64,000 nucleotides of DNA from positions 1 to 64,000 of the forward strand of contig NZ_JABMKY010000037.1 in NCBI RefSeq assembly GCF_013204845.1, written 5' to 3'. Below, piece by piece: positions 15,965 to 25,144 of this stretch; within the stretch, counting starts at the first letter, position 1; each line of letters begins with the position of its first letter. Under the pieces are notes generated by a model that saw only the letters and a list, made by a program, of their open reading frames with translations, made no database searches and had not been told where the DNA came from. The stretch comes from Paenibacillus qinlingensis (GTDB lineage Bacteria > Bacillota > Bacilli > Paenibacillales > NBRC-103111). Made by a program: the position numbers and the translations under genes.

Positions 15965-16933
15965 TTACCAAAGCTTATTATCACTGGTGCGTCGGCTTAA
16001 TGTATTGGCCAGAACGAGCAGCGTGAAGTTAATGAGAGAGTTGAAGAGTCCAACAGCGGAGCTGTAGCTGAAGTTGGATTCGAGAATCCCTTTGCGATAG
16101 ACGAAAGTGCCGATAACATCAGCTGTTTCATACGTAGTCGGGTTATATAATAATAGGATTTTATCAGCACCGATGGTCATGAAATTTCCTATTTGCAAAA
16201 TGAGAAGAATCACGATCGTGGACATGATACCCGGCAGGGTGATGTTGAACGTTTGCTGCCAGCGATTTGCTCCGTCCACTTTGGAAGCTTCATACAACGA
16301 CGGATCTATACCTGACATGGCAGATAGATAAATAATGGAGCCCCAGCCGATATTTTGCCAAATATTCGAAGAAACATAAACAGAGCGGAACCAACCGGAT
16401 TCTTGCAGGAACGTAATGGGCGTAAATCCAAACCAGGAGCTCAGGATATTATTGATTAATCCATCACGGGCTAAGAAATCCACAAGCATACCCGAGATGA
16501 CCACAATCGAAATGAAATGGGGCATATACGTAATCGTTTGGACAGCTCGTTTCAAAAACTTACTGCGCAGCTCATTCAACAAAAGTGCCAGAATAATCGA
16601 TGCAGGGAAGGAAAATAACAGATCATACGCGCTGATTAACAGGGTATTGCGTAAAATGCGCAAGAAATAATAGCTGGTAAAGAAGTCTTGAAAATGTTTA
16701 AAGCCTACCCAAGGACTATGCAAAATGCCAATCCCCGGCGCATAATCTTTAAATGCGATTTGCAGCCCGTACATAGGTACGTAATAAAAAAGAATGTAGT
16801 AAGCAACGACTGGGAGCAGCATGATGTACACATATTTATTCATTCTGGCGTCTCGGATCAAACGATAGGAAAACTTGTTTTTGTCGACCGCTGGCTTCAC
16901 GGTGCCGGTCTGTTCATTGAGTGCTGTGGGCAT
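15965..16933 (-). CDS. Sugar ABC transporter permease, LplB type (module 1)
   Basis: A 322-residue MalF-like permease with six helices, of the LplB subfamily (N-terminal stretch PVVAYYILFYYVPMYGLQIAFKDY is diagnostic for it). The EAA loop reads LYEASKVDGANRWQQTFNITLPG (about 220-242). It forms a pair with the LplC-like permease 18 bases downstream. The start at 16933 has AGAGGAGGGG upstream. The closest relative in the window is the permease at 40913, with which it shares gene order and many segments. Confidence 0.9.
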   Translation of the reverse strand: MPTALNEQTGTVKPAVDKNKFSYRLIRDARMNKYVYIMLLPVVAYYILFYYVPMYGLQIAFKDYAPGIGILHSPWVGFKHFQDFFTSYYFLRILRNTLLISAYDLLFSFPASIILALLLNELRSKFLKRAVQTITYMPHFISIVVISGMLVDFLARDGLINNILSSWFGFTPITFLQESGWFRSVYVSSNIWQNIGWGSIIYLSAMSGIDPSLYEASKVDGANRWQQTFNITLPGIMSTIVILLILQIGNFMTIGADKILLLYNPTTYETADVIGTFVYRKGILESNFSYSSAVGLFNSLINFTLLVLANTLSRRTSDNKLW

Positions 16934-16980
16934 AGCGGGCCCCTCCTCTAGCTATTGAGTCGGTAAAAATGGGTGCAAGA

Positions 16981-17030
16981 AGACGCCACACGGTGGAGAG
17001 TTCCCCTCCCACACCGTGAGTTTAGCGTCT
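16981..17030 (-). other. Intercistronic hairpin after the module 1 binding-protein gene
   Basis: An outer stem (AGACGC 16981-16986 with GCGTCT 17025-17030) encloses an inner stem around CACGGTG/CACCGTG. It lies between the binding-protein stop and the permease start with no U-run. Such structures commonly keep the binding-protein message more abundant than the permease message. Confidence 0.55.
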
Positions 17031-17040
17031 AGTGTCTCGG

Positions 17041-18681
17041 TTATTTCCGAGTATTGAAACGATCTAGGGCTGCTTGACGCGCTTTAATCGCTTCTTCAAC
17101 ACCCATACCTTTCATGGTTTGCACATATTTATCGAAGTTTTCAATAGGCTCAGCACCCATGACGAATTTATTGAACATTTCATCGCGGTACGTTTTCACA
17201 TCGTTCATAATGGAGGCTGTTTTGGAGCTCTCATCAGCTGTCATGCTGACACCAGGCATTTGTTTAGAGTGATCTGCGGCTGTCCATGTTTTTTGCGCAT
17301 CACGCTGAGCAGGGATTGTGTAATATTGTTCGATGTAGCGTTTATCTTGCACGAAGGGACCGCTCCAGCTAGCTTGGAAATACTTAGCCATCGCTTGCGT
17401 AACTGGCAGTTTATCTGGGTTATTCATGATAAGGTCCGTGTATTTCGGATAACCGTTCTCTAGTTTGTAACTTTCGCCCTCGATGCCGAAGTTCATCAGC
17501 ATAGCGCCTTCTTGGCTATATTTGAAGTCAAGCCATTTGATGATTTCATCAGGGTTTTTGGCTTTAGCTGAAAGCGCAGCGCCGTAACCTGTGAAAGGCA
17601 TGGTGTACTGACCAAGGGAAGCGGGAGCGCCTTCTTTCAGCTTCGGATAAGGTACACCCGATAAAGCAAAAGTTGGGTTCGTCGGTTGAACTAAGGTTAA
17701 GTAGCGGCCTAGACCGGAACCTGCATAACCGGAGTAAGCACCAACTTGGCTATTCGTAATTTTGGCATCCTTTAGCTTGGCATCCGTGATGCTGGCATAA
17801 TCTTTATCGATTAAACCGTCTTTGTACCACCGTGCAAGTGTAGCAAGGAACTCTTTGTATTCAGGCTGGATTGGGCCATATTTGGCTTTGCCTTTATCGT
17901 TGTAGAAATCAGTGGTAATTCCCCATGCACCCACGAGTAAGTTATTCGCGTCGAAATCGCCGCCCAAATTCATGTAGAAAGGGATTTCATCTTTCTTGCC
18001 ATTGCCATTCGGATCCTTATCTCGGAAAGCCGTTAAAACCGTTTCCCATTCAGGAATCGTTGTTGGCGCTTTCAGACCCAATTTATCAAGCCAGTCTTGG
18101 CGGAAAATAGGTCCATTTACAACGCTCAGCAGCTCATCTCCAAGTAAGAAAGGCATCACATAAATATTGCCTTCATCGGTTGTAATCATTTTGCGGAACT
18201 CAGGGTGTTGTGCCAAAATTTTTGTTAAATTCGGGGCGTTTTTCTCAATAAGTTCATTTAAACGAAGTATTTGTTTCCCTTTAATAAGCGAATCAGGGCT
18301 TTGTGCTATAGTCGTGAAATTGTACTCAACAACATCAGGCAAGCTATTAGACGCGAGCATAATATTGAATTGATCTTTCTCCTGGCCTGTTGGCGGATGT
18401 TGAAAATCAACCTTCGTACCGGTTTTCTTCTCAATCTCTTTATAAGCCGCCATTTCATTGTAGTTTTTCATAACAGCTGCTGCATTACCATTCATAGAAA
18501 CCCAGTAGGTGAGGGAAGTAGGGTACTTCGCTCCAGGGACTGGTGACGCCGTTGTGGATGAAGGTATGCCTGATGCTGCGGGTGTTGATTTAGCATTGTC
18601 ACTGCTACAGCCTGCCATGAATACTGAGAGTGCTGCTGCTGAAATCACGGTTAATTGAATCGTTCTTTTCTTTCTGTTCAT
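17041..18681 (-). CDS. Extracellular sugar-binding lipoprotein, LplA type (module 1)
   Basis: A 546-residue lipoprotein with lipobox MAGC (Cys25) and a Ser/Pro/Ala-rich linker before the SBP_bac_1 fold that begins LTYWVSMNGNAAAVMKNY. It should capture oligosaccharides outside the cell for the two permeases encoded next. It shares segments such as PNPDKLPVTQAMAKYF and the C-terminal AIKARQAALDRFN with the binding proteins at 39218 and 45311, showing common descent. The ATG at 18681 is chosen because CAGGAGGG lies upstream and the lipoprotein signal then begins MNRKK. The ligand is unknown. The nearby secreted lyase makes oligosaccharides from its polymer a reasonable guess. Confidence 0.9.
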   Translation of the reverse strand: MNRKKRTIQLTVISAAALSVFMAGCSSDNAKSTPAASGIPSSTTASPVPGAKYPTSLTYWVSMNGNAAAVMKNYNEMAAYKEIEKKTGTKVDFQHPPTGQEKDQFNIMLASNSLPDVVEYNFTTIAQSPDSLIKGKQILRLNELIEKNAPNLTKILAQHPEFRKMITTDEGNIYVMPFLLGDELLSVVNGPIFRQDWLDKLGLKAPTTIPEWETVLTAFRDKDPNGNGKKDEIPFYMNLGGDFDANNLLVGAWGITTDFYNDKGKAKYGPIQPEYKEFLATLARWYKDGLIDKDYASITDAKLKDAKITNSQVGAYSGYAGSGLGRYLTLVQPTNPTFALSGVPYPKLKEGAPASLGQYTMPFTGYGAALSAKAKNPDEIIKWLDFKYSQEGAMLMNFGIEGESYKLENGYPKYTDLIMNNPDKLPVTQAMAKYFQASWSGPFVQDKRYIEQYYTIPAQRDAQKTWTAADHSKQMPGVSMTADESSKTASIMNDVKTYRDEMFNKFVMGAEPIENFDKYVQTMKGMGVEEAIKARQAALDRFNTRK

Positions 18682-18828
18682 ACGTGGGTGACCCTCCTGT
18701 ACATATTGTTTTTGCGGTGTCGTTGTCCGCAATTTCAATATAAAAGAACAGACTTTTGCTGCCTACAATACGTTCTAATGAACGATAAACACCGCTTCAG
18801 ATCAGGGGCAAACCGTATTTCAGGGGGG

Positions 18829-21141
18829 CTAACCATCCTTCAGATGTTCCCCTCTTTGCTGCATTTCGCGGTACTTTCCAGGGGTAATACCTTCTATTTT
18901 TTTGAAAACACGGATGAAGCCGATATCTGTCGAATAGCCAACGCCTTGCGCGACTTGTAGAACAGTCATCCCTGGTACTTCAAGTAAGCGCTTCGCTTCT
19001 TTCATTCGAACTTCAATCATATAATCGGTTAAATTGATGCCATACTGCTTCTTAAATAAACCGGACACATATTGCGGTGTCATCCCAAAGAAATCCGCAA
19101 TTGAAGTTAAACTAAGGGAATGATCTCCGTAGTGTTCATCAATATAAAGCTTCATTCGTTCTTGCCAACGTTCATGCTGTTCAGAGCGAGCCTCTTGTAC
19201 ACTGTTGCAAATAAATTGGCAAAGTTCTTTGACCTTCTTTAGCATATCTTCTGCAGACGTGCTGTTAATGATGAGTTTCACAGGATCAGAGCCATCTTCC
19301 TGCCATTGTTTCTCATCGATTTTCAAAGCATTAGTGACTTTGAGCACGGTGCCTAAGAGGTTCAAGAAGAGTAATTTACCTAGTTCTGGCGTCGTGTCAC
19401 GAGAACCCATATTGTGTTGGTACAGCTCGTTCAGGAGTCGATCGACACCTTCATATTCCCCGCTTTTGAGACAATTCATGATTTGTGCTTCCATCTCCAT
19501 CGGATAATGATAGTAAGTGCGTTCCAAGAAACGAATCTCATCGTAATGAATAACAGAGTTAATGCCGTGAATAATTCGGTAATCGAGGGCGTTAAGCGCT
19601 TCGTTATAACATCGGGAAGCTTCTAGTTTACCGAAATGCAGGGAGCTGGTCGCGACAGTGATCTTCATACGGAAGCGATCCTCGATGACACCCTTGAGCT
19701 CAGCGATTAAGCGGTCACGATTTAGAATGGTCTCCTCTGAGGCATCGGGGACATTTAATAGAAGAGCCAAGCGATTGTTATCCGTTTCAGTTACATAACC
19801 GGAATCACCAACGAATTCGCTGCTCAAATTGAATAATATAAACCGCACGAGCGCGCGATCTCGATCACTCTCGGCAATCCGATAATCTCGGCTTTCATCG
19901 ACCTCTAGGATGATCACACTCACATAGGGATGTGGGAGCCTAACGCCCATGAAAGCGAGGGAGTCTTCCGTTAACTCGGTGTGATCGACTTCCCCTTTTA
20001 ACAATCGGGTTAAAAAGTTGGCCCGCACGACCGGAAGATGCCCTGCTAACTGCTGCTCAAGTGCTTTGCCTTCGGCAACCGAGGCGGCAATGGAATTCCG
20101 AATGAATTCATATTCGTTCGAAAGACCATTTCGCGGTACATTTTTTCCTTTGTTAATGGCATAAACTAAATCACGGATCGGACTATAGCTGCGGTACGCC
20201 ATCCAATAGGCGGCAGCACTGCCTGCAGCGACAACAAGAACTAACAGATAGATGGCCCATGTTTTGATTTCATTCACACGCTCTAAGACTACGCTCTTCG
20301 GCACCAGGGAAATATATTTCCAACCGCTGCGGCCTGTTGTGTAGGAAAGCATCTGTGTATGGCCACTCTCTTCATAGGTTTCGTAGCCATTGGCCCCTTG
20401 GGTCTCTGTAAGTAAGTTTGGAGATAGCTTGTATTCATTCGATGTGGAGAGGATGACTTGTCCCGTATCATCTAGAATGAACATGGAGCCGTTATTCACC
20501 CACTGGATCCCTTTCAAAAGATCAAGGATTTTCTGCTCATTAATGAGCATAACAATCGTGCCTTTGATGTTGCTGGTCTCACCCAGGGGCAGGGAAATAG
20601 CACTTGCGATGACATTCTTGCTTGAGAGATCGGGCGCAGAAGCAGATGTAGGCAGGTAGGTTAAATAGTGAAAGCCTGTTAAGAGCTCAGACCGAACCTG
20701 ATCTAATGTTTTGCCTGGAAGTGGGTATAGCTTGGTAAAAAAGGTAGGGGCATCGGTTTTCAAATTGGGTGAAATCACAGTGTCTTCGTCTCGTAAGTAA
20801 ATGTAGAAATCGTCAATAAATGGCGTGCTGTTGCGAATCGTTTTTAGCGCGCGGACTGCTTCTTCATATTGAATGTATTTTTCGTTGTCTTTGATCGTCC
20901 ATAAGGTTTGAAGCTTAGGCTGTGTCGCAATCTGAATGCCAAGCTGTTCGATCTCTTGCAAATTGTTGTCTACGACCTGGCGAGCTTGTTCAAGCATAGC
21001 CAAATTCGACCGATTGGCAGTATCGACCATATTTTTTTCCATATTGGTATACAGAATGAACGTACCAGTTACGGGAATAAGCAGAATGAGGATGTAAGAG
21101 AGCCATAGCGTCAGAAAAATACTTTTACGTCGCAGCAGCAT
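18829..21141 (-). CDS. Membrane-bound AraC-type regulator with extracellular sensor (module 1)
   Basis: A 770-residue one-component regulator. A first helix (about 10-30), an extracellular sensor region of about 250 residues (Cache-like), a second helix (about 280-305), a cytoplasmic linker region and a C-terminal AraC-type DNA-binding domain (about 665-765). The latter has two helix-turn-helix units, SLTSIADFFGMTPQYVSGLFKKQYG and VLQVAQGVGYSTDIGFIRVFKKIEG, ending in the conserved ITPGKYRE. Such proteins sense a sugar-related signal outside and activate a neighbouring lpl-type transporter. Here the gene lies directly upstream of the binding-protein gene on the same strand. GGAGGGG precedes the ATG at 21141. 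Confidence 0.88.
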   Translation of the reverse strand: MLLRRKSIFLTLWLSYILILLIPVTGTFILYTNMEKNMVDTANRSNLAMLEQARQVVDNNLQEIEQLGIQIATQPKLQTLWTIKDNEKYIQYEEAVRALKTIRNSTPFIDDFYIYLRDEDTVISPNLKTDAPTFFTKLYPLPGKTLDQVRSELLTGFHYLTYLPTSASAPDLSSKNVIASAISLPLGETSNIKGTIVMLINEQKILDLLKGIQWVNNGSMFILDDTGQVILSTSNEYKLSPNLLTETQGANGYETYEESGHTQMLSYTTGRSGWKYISLVPKSVVLERVNEIKTWAIYLLVLVVAAGSAAAYWMAYRSYSPIRDLVYAINKGKNVPRNGLSNEYEFIRNSIAASVAEGKALEQQLAGHLPVVRANFLTRLLKGEVDHTELTEDSLAFMGVRLPHPYVSVIILEVDESRDYRIAESDRDRALVRFILFNLSSEFVGDSGYVTETDNNRLALLLNVPDASEETILNRDRLIAELKGVIEDRFRMKITVATSSLHFGKLEASRCYNEALNALDYRIIHGINSVIHYDEIRFLERTYYHYPMEMEAQIMNCLKSGEYEGVDRLLNELYQHNMGSRDTTPELGKLLFLNLLGTVLKVTNALKIDEKQWQEDGSDPVKLIINSTSAEDMLKKVKELCQFICNSVQEARSEQHERWQERMKLYIDEHYGDHSLSLTSIADFFGMTPQYVSGLFKKQYGINLTDYMIEVRMKEAKRLLEVPGMTVLQVAQGVGYSTDIGFIRVFKKIEGITPGKYREMQQRGEHLKDG

Positions 21142-21422
21142 AGGTGAGCCCCTCCAGTGGGTGCGGGATATAGGTGGCATGGCATGTATGAACATATTGG
21201 ATATGCTTGGAGAGAAGATGGGAGCAGTTTATCATATCTAACTGTCAGCATCAATGATTTCCTTGGTATCACAGCGAGCGAGGTGCGTCTTAAAACTGTC
21301 CTAAAATCGCAGCAGAAATAGGACCCTTCCAGCAAGTTGATATCGACCAACATATTTGTGTAAGATGAAGGGGAAGTTCCGCCTGCAATTTTTGGGAATC
21401 AGGAGTATGGAGGAGGCGAGCC

Positions 21423-22088
21423 ATGGCGCGTTCAAAGCCGCTTTGGTTGCTAATTAGTTGGTTTGTTGTTGCCGTTCTGGGACTACTCGTATTGAAATGG
21501 ACAGGTGTATGGGAGCATATAGATTTGAATTGGGTCACGAAATGGCTTCGTGATTTGGGCCCACTTGGGGGTCTGTTGTATATTCTGGCGTATACCTTGA
21601 GACCGTTGGTTTTGTTCCCGGCAACACCTTTGACGCTCTATGGGGGTTATGTATTTGGTGCCTTTTGGGGGACTGTCTACGATATTATTGGTGCAGGTGC
21701 TGGCGCGTTACTGTCATTCTACATTACACGCAAATGGGGCCGCGGCAGCTTTCAACGCATATTACGAAGCCCTAAGCTGCTTTCTTTCGACCAAAAAGCA
21801 GAGGAAAAAGGCTTCATGGTGGTGCTATATATGCGGCTTATGCCATTCTTTCCATTCGATGGGATCAGCTATGGCGCTGGATTATCGAAAATCCGTTTCT
21901 GGGACTATACGTGGGCAACGTTCATCGGAATTATTCCGGGAGCGATTGTTTATAACGTTTTTGGTGCTTCCTTAAATGATATCTGGTCATGGAAATTTCT
22001 TGGAGCTGTAGCGATGTATGCGGTTTTTGCTATCGTTCCACTGATTATTAAGAGAAGGCAAGGGCGCAAAGTGCGCCAAGCAGCATAA
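21423..22088 (+). CDS. TVP38/TMEM64 (VTT domain) membrane protein
   Basis: A 221-residue integral membrane protein with the VTT/SNARE-associated domain. Visible hallmarks are FPATPLTLYGGYVFGAFWGT (about 68-87) with the re-entrant loop, the MRLMPFFPFDGISYGAGLS stretch (about 137-155) typical of the DedA-like fold, and a basic C-terminal tail. Members move lipids or lipid carriers across the membrane (for example undecaprenyl phosphate in DedA relatives), but the substrate here is inference. GGAGGAGG precedes the ATG. It is first in a likely three-gene unit with a PAP2 phosphatase and a methyltransferase, which fits a lipid or envelope role. Confidence 0.85.
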   Translation: MARSKPLWLLISWFVVAVLGLLVLKWTGVWEHIDLNWVTKWLRDLGPLGGLLYILAYTLRPLVLFPATPLTLYGGYVFGAFWGTVYDIIGAGAGALLSFYITRKWGRGSFQRILRSPKLLSFDQKAEEKGFMVVLYMRLMPFFPFDGISYGAGLSKIRFWDYTWATFIGIIPGAIVYNVFGASLNDIWSWKFLGAVAMYAVFAIVPLIIKRRQGRKVRQAA

Positions 22089-22132
22089 GAGGAAGACTGA
22101 ACAAACAATTCGCCGTGGGAGGCAAGGAACAG

Positions 22133-22831
22133 ATGAAAGGGAAAGTAGTAGCAAGGGATTTGATTTTGAGTTTAGGGGGAGCAGGTGCTCTGCTCCTTAT
22201 CTTTATTGTGTTGTCGCAGAGCATCTCGGCAAAATGGCTGCAAGCTTTTGATCAACATGTAGGCGGTTACATTCAAGATCAAAGAGGGGATACCTGGACG
22301 CCTGTTGCAAAGTTTTTCACATTTATGGGAAGCGGATCCACGGAATTTATTCTCTTTTTTCTAGTTGCGGGACTGTTGTATTTTAAACTCAAGCATAAGT
22401 GGGAAACCCTTGTTTTATTCGTTGGCGTACTTGGTGCATGGCTGCTAAATTCGGGGTTGAAAGATCTTATTAAACGTGATCGTCCATCTGCCGAGCATTG
22501 GTTAGTGGAGGTGGATAGTTTCAGCTTTCCAAGTGGTCATGCGATGGTCTCCATACTCTTTTATGGTTTGCTTGCCTACTTGTTATGGGTAAATGTACGA
22601 CATACATGGAGAGCGGCTTGGCTGATACCACCCGTTGCTGTCCTAGTCATTATGTGTATTGGGCTTAGTCGTATTTACCTCGGTGTGCATTATCCTAGTG
22701 ATGTGTTGGCTGGCTACATGGCTGGGGGGCTTGGACTTATGGGTTGTATGTACGCGATTCGCACGATTCGGAGCAGGAGAATTATGGCATCCAGCAAGAA
22801 AGGGAAATACACATTCTTGGAGAATATGTAA
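22133..22831 (+). CDS. PAP2-family membrane phosphatase
   Basis: A 232-residue membrane phosphatase of the type 2 phosphatidic acid phosphatase family. All three signature motifs are present: KRDRPSA (motif 1, about 123-129), PSGH (motif 2, about 147-150) and SRIYLGVHYPSD (motif 3, about 191-202), whose Ser/His/Arg residues form the active site. It could act on phosphatidylglycerol phosphate, phosphatidic acid or undecaprenyl pyrophosphate. Five to six helices are predicted. The ATG at 22133, behind GGGAGGCAAGGA, is preferred over a GTG six codons upstream that overlaps the ribosome-binding site. It lies 44 bases after the VTT gene. Confidence 0.88.
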   Translation: MKGKVVARDLILSLGGAGALLLIFIVLSQSISAKWLQAFDQHVGGYIQDQRGDTWTPVAKFFTFMGSGSTEFILFFLVAGLLYFKLKHKWETLVLFVGVLGAWLLNSGLKDLIKRDRPSAEHWLVEVDSFSFPSGHAMVSILFYGLLAYLLWVNVRHTWRAAWLIPPVAVLVIMCIGLSRIYLGVHYPSDVLAGYMAGGLGLMGCMYAIRTIRSRRIMASSKKGKYTFLENM

Positions 22832-22872
22832 TAAAAAACAATACATATAAAAGATATCACGGGGGAATGTGC

Positions 22873-23532
22873 ATGGCTATAGAGACATCTCGTTTTTTTA
22901 CTTATGAGGATACGAAGAATCAAGACATCTTTTATCGGTTGCCTGATCATTGGTGGAGTAGACATTATGAGTACATATGGGCTTCCCATTTTGTTGAAAA
23001 AGATGACATTGTTCTAGATGCTGCATGTGGCTTAGGTCATCCCTTTAAGTATTATTTAGCAGACAAATGTAAAGAAGTGTACGCTTGCGATATGGATGAA
23101 CGCATATTAGATTCGAACGAAATTATTAAAGAGCTGGAATATTATATTGGGAAAGAGAATATAGATCAAATTAACCTGCCTATGTTAAGTATTCCGAAAT
23201 TTGCTGTTTCGGACATTTCAAATTTGCCGTATGATGACGCTAAGTTCGATGTAGCCTTCTGTATTTCAGTCATGGAGCATATCGATGACACAGAAGTGCA
23301 GCTTCGTTCCCTGCAAGAGTTTAAGCGAGTTTTGAAAGATGACGGCAAATTGATCATTACGGTTGATTATCCAGATGTAAATATTGAAAGCTTTTTAAGT
23401 TTGATTGCGGCTTCGGGGCTGCAATTGGTTGGAGATCATGACTTTATGAAGCCAGTTAATGCGATTACTTCTGACTATTACGGCCGGGACTTATGGTGTA
23501 TTCGATTTGTACTTGAAAAAATAAGTGTTTAG
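22873..23532 (+). CDS. SAM-dependent methyltransferase
   Basis: A 219-residue class I methyltransferase. Motif I is VLDAACGLGHP (about 48-58), motif II-like acid is ACDMDER, and the post-motif region FDVAFCISVMEHIDD and FKRVLKDDGKLIITVDYP corresponds to motifs III and IV of the Methyltransf_11 group. The substrate cannot be told. The start at 22873 follows GGGGGAATGTGC. A longer frame reaches into the PAP2 gene without support. It is 41 bases after PAP2 and ends just before a terminator, so it closes this unit. Confidence 0.82.
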   Translation: MAIETSRFFTYEDTKNQDIFYRLPDHWWSRHYEYIWASHFVEKDDIVLDAACGLGHPFKYYLADKCKEVYACDMDERILDSNEIIKELEYYIGKENIDQINLPMLSIPKFAVSDISNLPYDDAKFDVAFCISVMEHIDDTEVQLRSLQEFKRVLKDDGKLIITVDYPDVNIESFLSLIAASGLQLVGDHDFMKPVNAITSDYYGRDLWCIRFVLEKISV

Positions 23533-23562
23533 CCTATCTGCCACGGTAATTACTCATCTCAC

Positions 23563-23598
23563 AGGACAACGCCACTTCGGTTTGTCCTTTTTTCTTTT
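23563..23598 (+). terminator. Terminator of the VTT-PAP2-methyltransferase unit
   Basis: A 7-bp stem (AGGACAA 23563-23569 with TTGTCCT 23582-23588) is followed by TTTTTCTTTT. Confidence 0.75.
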
Positions 23599-23664
23599 GT
23601 GAGCCGAGCGTTGTATAATTATGAGTTTCATCAGTAGTAGAAGACTCAGAAAGAAGGGATGACC

Positions 23665-24696
23665 ATGCTAAAGCTAAGCATTCTTGATCAGTCACCGGTA
23701 TCATCCGGATTTACCCATAGTGAGGCATTACAACAAACGCTTGCGTTAGCGCAACTCGCTGATCGCCTAGGTTACACCCGATTCTGGGTGTCTGAGCATC
23801 ATAATTCAGCAGGGCTTGCAGGTTCTTCTCCAGAGGTGTTAATATCCACCCTTGCTGCTCGCACAAGCCGTATACGGCTTGGTTCTGGCGGCGTGCTGCT
23901 TCCTCACTACAGCGCCTACAAGGTCGCTGAGAACTTCCGTATGCTCGAGGCGCTCTATCCTGGGCGCATCGACCTTGGCATCGGGCGTGCACCTGGCGGC
24001 ACGCCGCATACGGCCAAGGCGCTGCGTGGCGTCAGCGCCGATCTGTTCGAGGGACTTGAGCGGTTCCCTGCGCAAGTCACGGATTTGCTGCGGTTCCTCA
24101 CCGACTCGGTGGAACCTGGGCACGTGTTCGAGGGCATCCGCGCCACCCCTTTGGTGGCCTCGATGCCCCAGGTGTGGCTGCTCGGCTCCACCGGACAGAG
24201 CGGGGTGTATGCGTCGCAGGCAGGCGCAGCCTTCTGCTTCGCGCACTTCATCAACGGAGCGGGAGGGCAGCATGCGGTGCGAAGCTACCGCAGCTCGTTC
24301 CAGCCGTCCGCTCTCAATGTCGTGCCGCAGGCGACGGTCTGTATTTATGTGCTGTGCGCCGAAACGACAGCTGAAGCGGAGGAGCTTGCGACCTCGGTTG
24401 ATTTGCGTATTCTGCAAATGGAAAAAGGCGAGTTCACCGGAGTGAAATCGCCGAAGGAAGCAGCGGAATATACCTATTCCGATTGGGATCAAACACGCGT
24501 GCGAGACAATCGCTCACGGATGATCGTAGGTAATCCCGGTCAGGTCAGGGAGCAAATCCTGCGACTTGCTGAAAGCTATGGTGTCGACGAAGTGATGGTC
24601 GTTGCAGGTGGACACCAAGTGGAAACGAGACTGCGGACCGTGGAGCTGTTAGCGGAAGCTTTTGAGCTGAGTCATCAGCATAGTTACGTGATCTAG
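23665..24696 (+). CDS. LLM-class flavin-dependent oxidoreductase (luciferase-like)
   Basis: A 343-residue bacterial-luciferase-like monooxygenase, close to the MsnO8/YwcH-type group of FMN-dependent oxidoreductases. The start LKLSILDQSPVSSG and the stretches RFWVSEHHNSAGLAGSSPEVL, IRLGSGGVLLPHYSAYKVAENF and IDLGIGRAPGG are typical of this group. The natural substrate is usually unknown. The second ATG (23665) is chosen since AAGGGATG sits six bases ahead, while the first ATG overlaps it. The middle of the gene (about 23880-24360) is visibly more GC-rich than its ends. A TATAAT-like box lies at about 23614. The gene is alone. Confidence 0.87.
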   Translation: MLKLSILDQSPVSSGFTHSEALQQTLALAQLADRLGYTRFWVSEHHNSAGLAGSSPEVLISTLAARTSRIRLGSGGVLLPHYSAYKVAENFRMLEALYPGRIDLGIGRAPGGTPHTAKALRGVSADLFEGLERFPAQVTDLLRFLTDSVEPGHVFEGIRATPLVASMPQVWLLGSTGQSGVYASQAGAAFCFAHFINGAGGQHAVRSYRSSFQPSALNVVPQATVCIYVLCAETTAEAEELATSVDLRILQMEKGEFTGVKSPKEAAEYTYSDWDQTRVRDNRSRMIVGNPGQVREQILRLAESYGVDEVMVVAGGHQVETRLRTVELLAEAFELSHQHSYVI

Positions 24697-24718
24697 CGGG
24701 CTGATGGAAGAGTAAGGG

Positions 24719-25027
24719 CTAGCGCGTGCGCTTCGGACGCTTATCGATTTCTTGCGTCACAATGAAGGCCAGCTCTTCATTGCCAAAGAGGGAGAGCACG
24801 CCAAGCAAAGTGTCATCCGGTACCTCGCCGGCCTCCTCTTTGGGCACCGTCAGTTCAAGTGCCTTCTCGAGGGCTTCATTATTCGGTTGGTCTGGATAGG
24901 CGCTATGATAAAGTGCTGCAGGATCCAGACCATGGTTAATACACCACTGTGCAAAAACCAAAATCATCATATGCTCTTCACGTTTGTAATTTTCGATCAT
25001 TTGCTCTTCTAATTGTTTATTATTCAT
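24719..25027 (-). CDS. Small conserved-looking acidic protein, unknown function
   Basis: A 102-residue soluble protein, not recognised. The N-terminus is a likely amphipathic helix (MNNKQLEEQMIENYKREEHMM), followed by a compact helical region with FAQWCINHGLDP, then an acidic middle and a basic tail KRPKRTR. Length, composition and codon use look like a real gene. AAGGAG lies 14 bases upstream of the ATG, which is longer than usual. It is divergent from the IF-3-like gene and convergent with the luciferase-like gene. No function is proposed. Confidence 0.6.
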   Translation of the reverse strand: MNNKQLEEQMIENYKREEHMMILVFAQWCINHGLDPAALYHSAYPDQPNNEALEKALELTVPKEEAGEVPDDTLLGVLSLFGNEELAFIVTQEIDKRPKRTR

Positions 25028-25144
25028 CGGGTATTTGACATCTCCTTATATAACCTCATGGCAAAATAATGCATGATCTAGGCCAACTTCTGTCCACCTA
25101 CGAGTGGATGGGTTCATTATAGCGAAAGATTAGGTGGATTCACA

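Noticed and set aside
23839..24492. Overlapping frames on both strands inside the luciferase-like gene
   Set aside because: They arise from high GC and contain no domain. The forward 343-residue frame has all family motifs.
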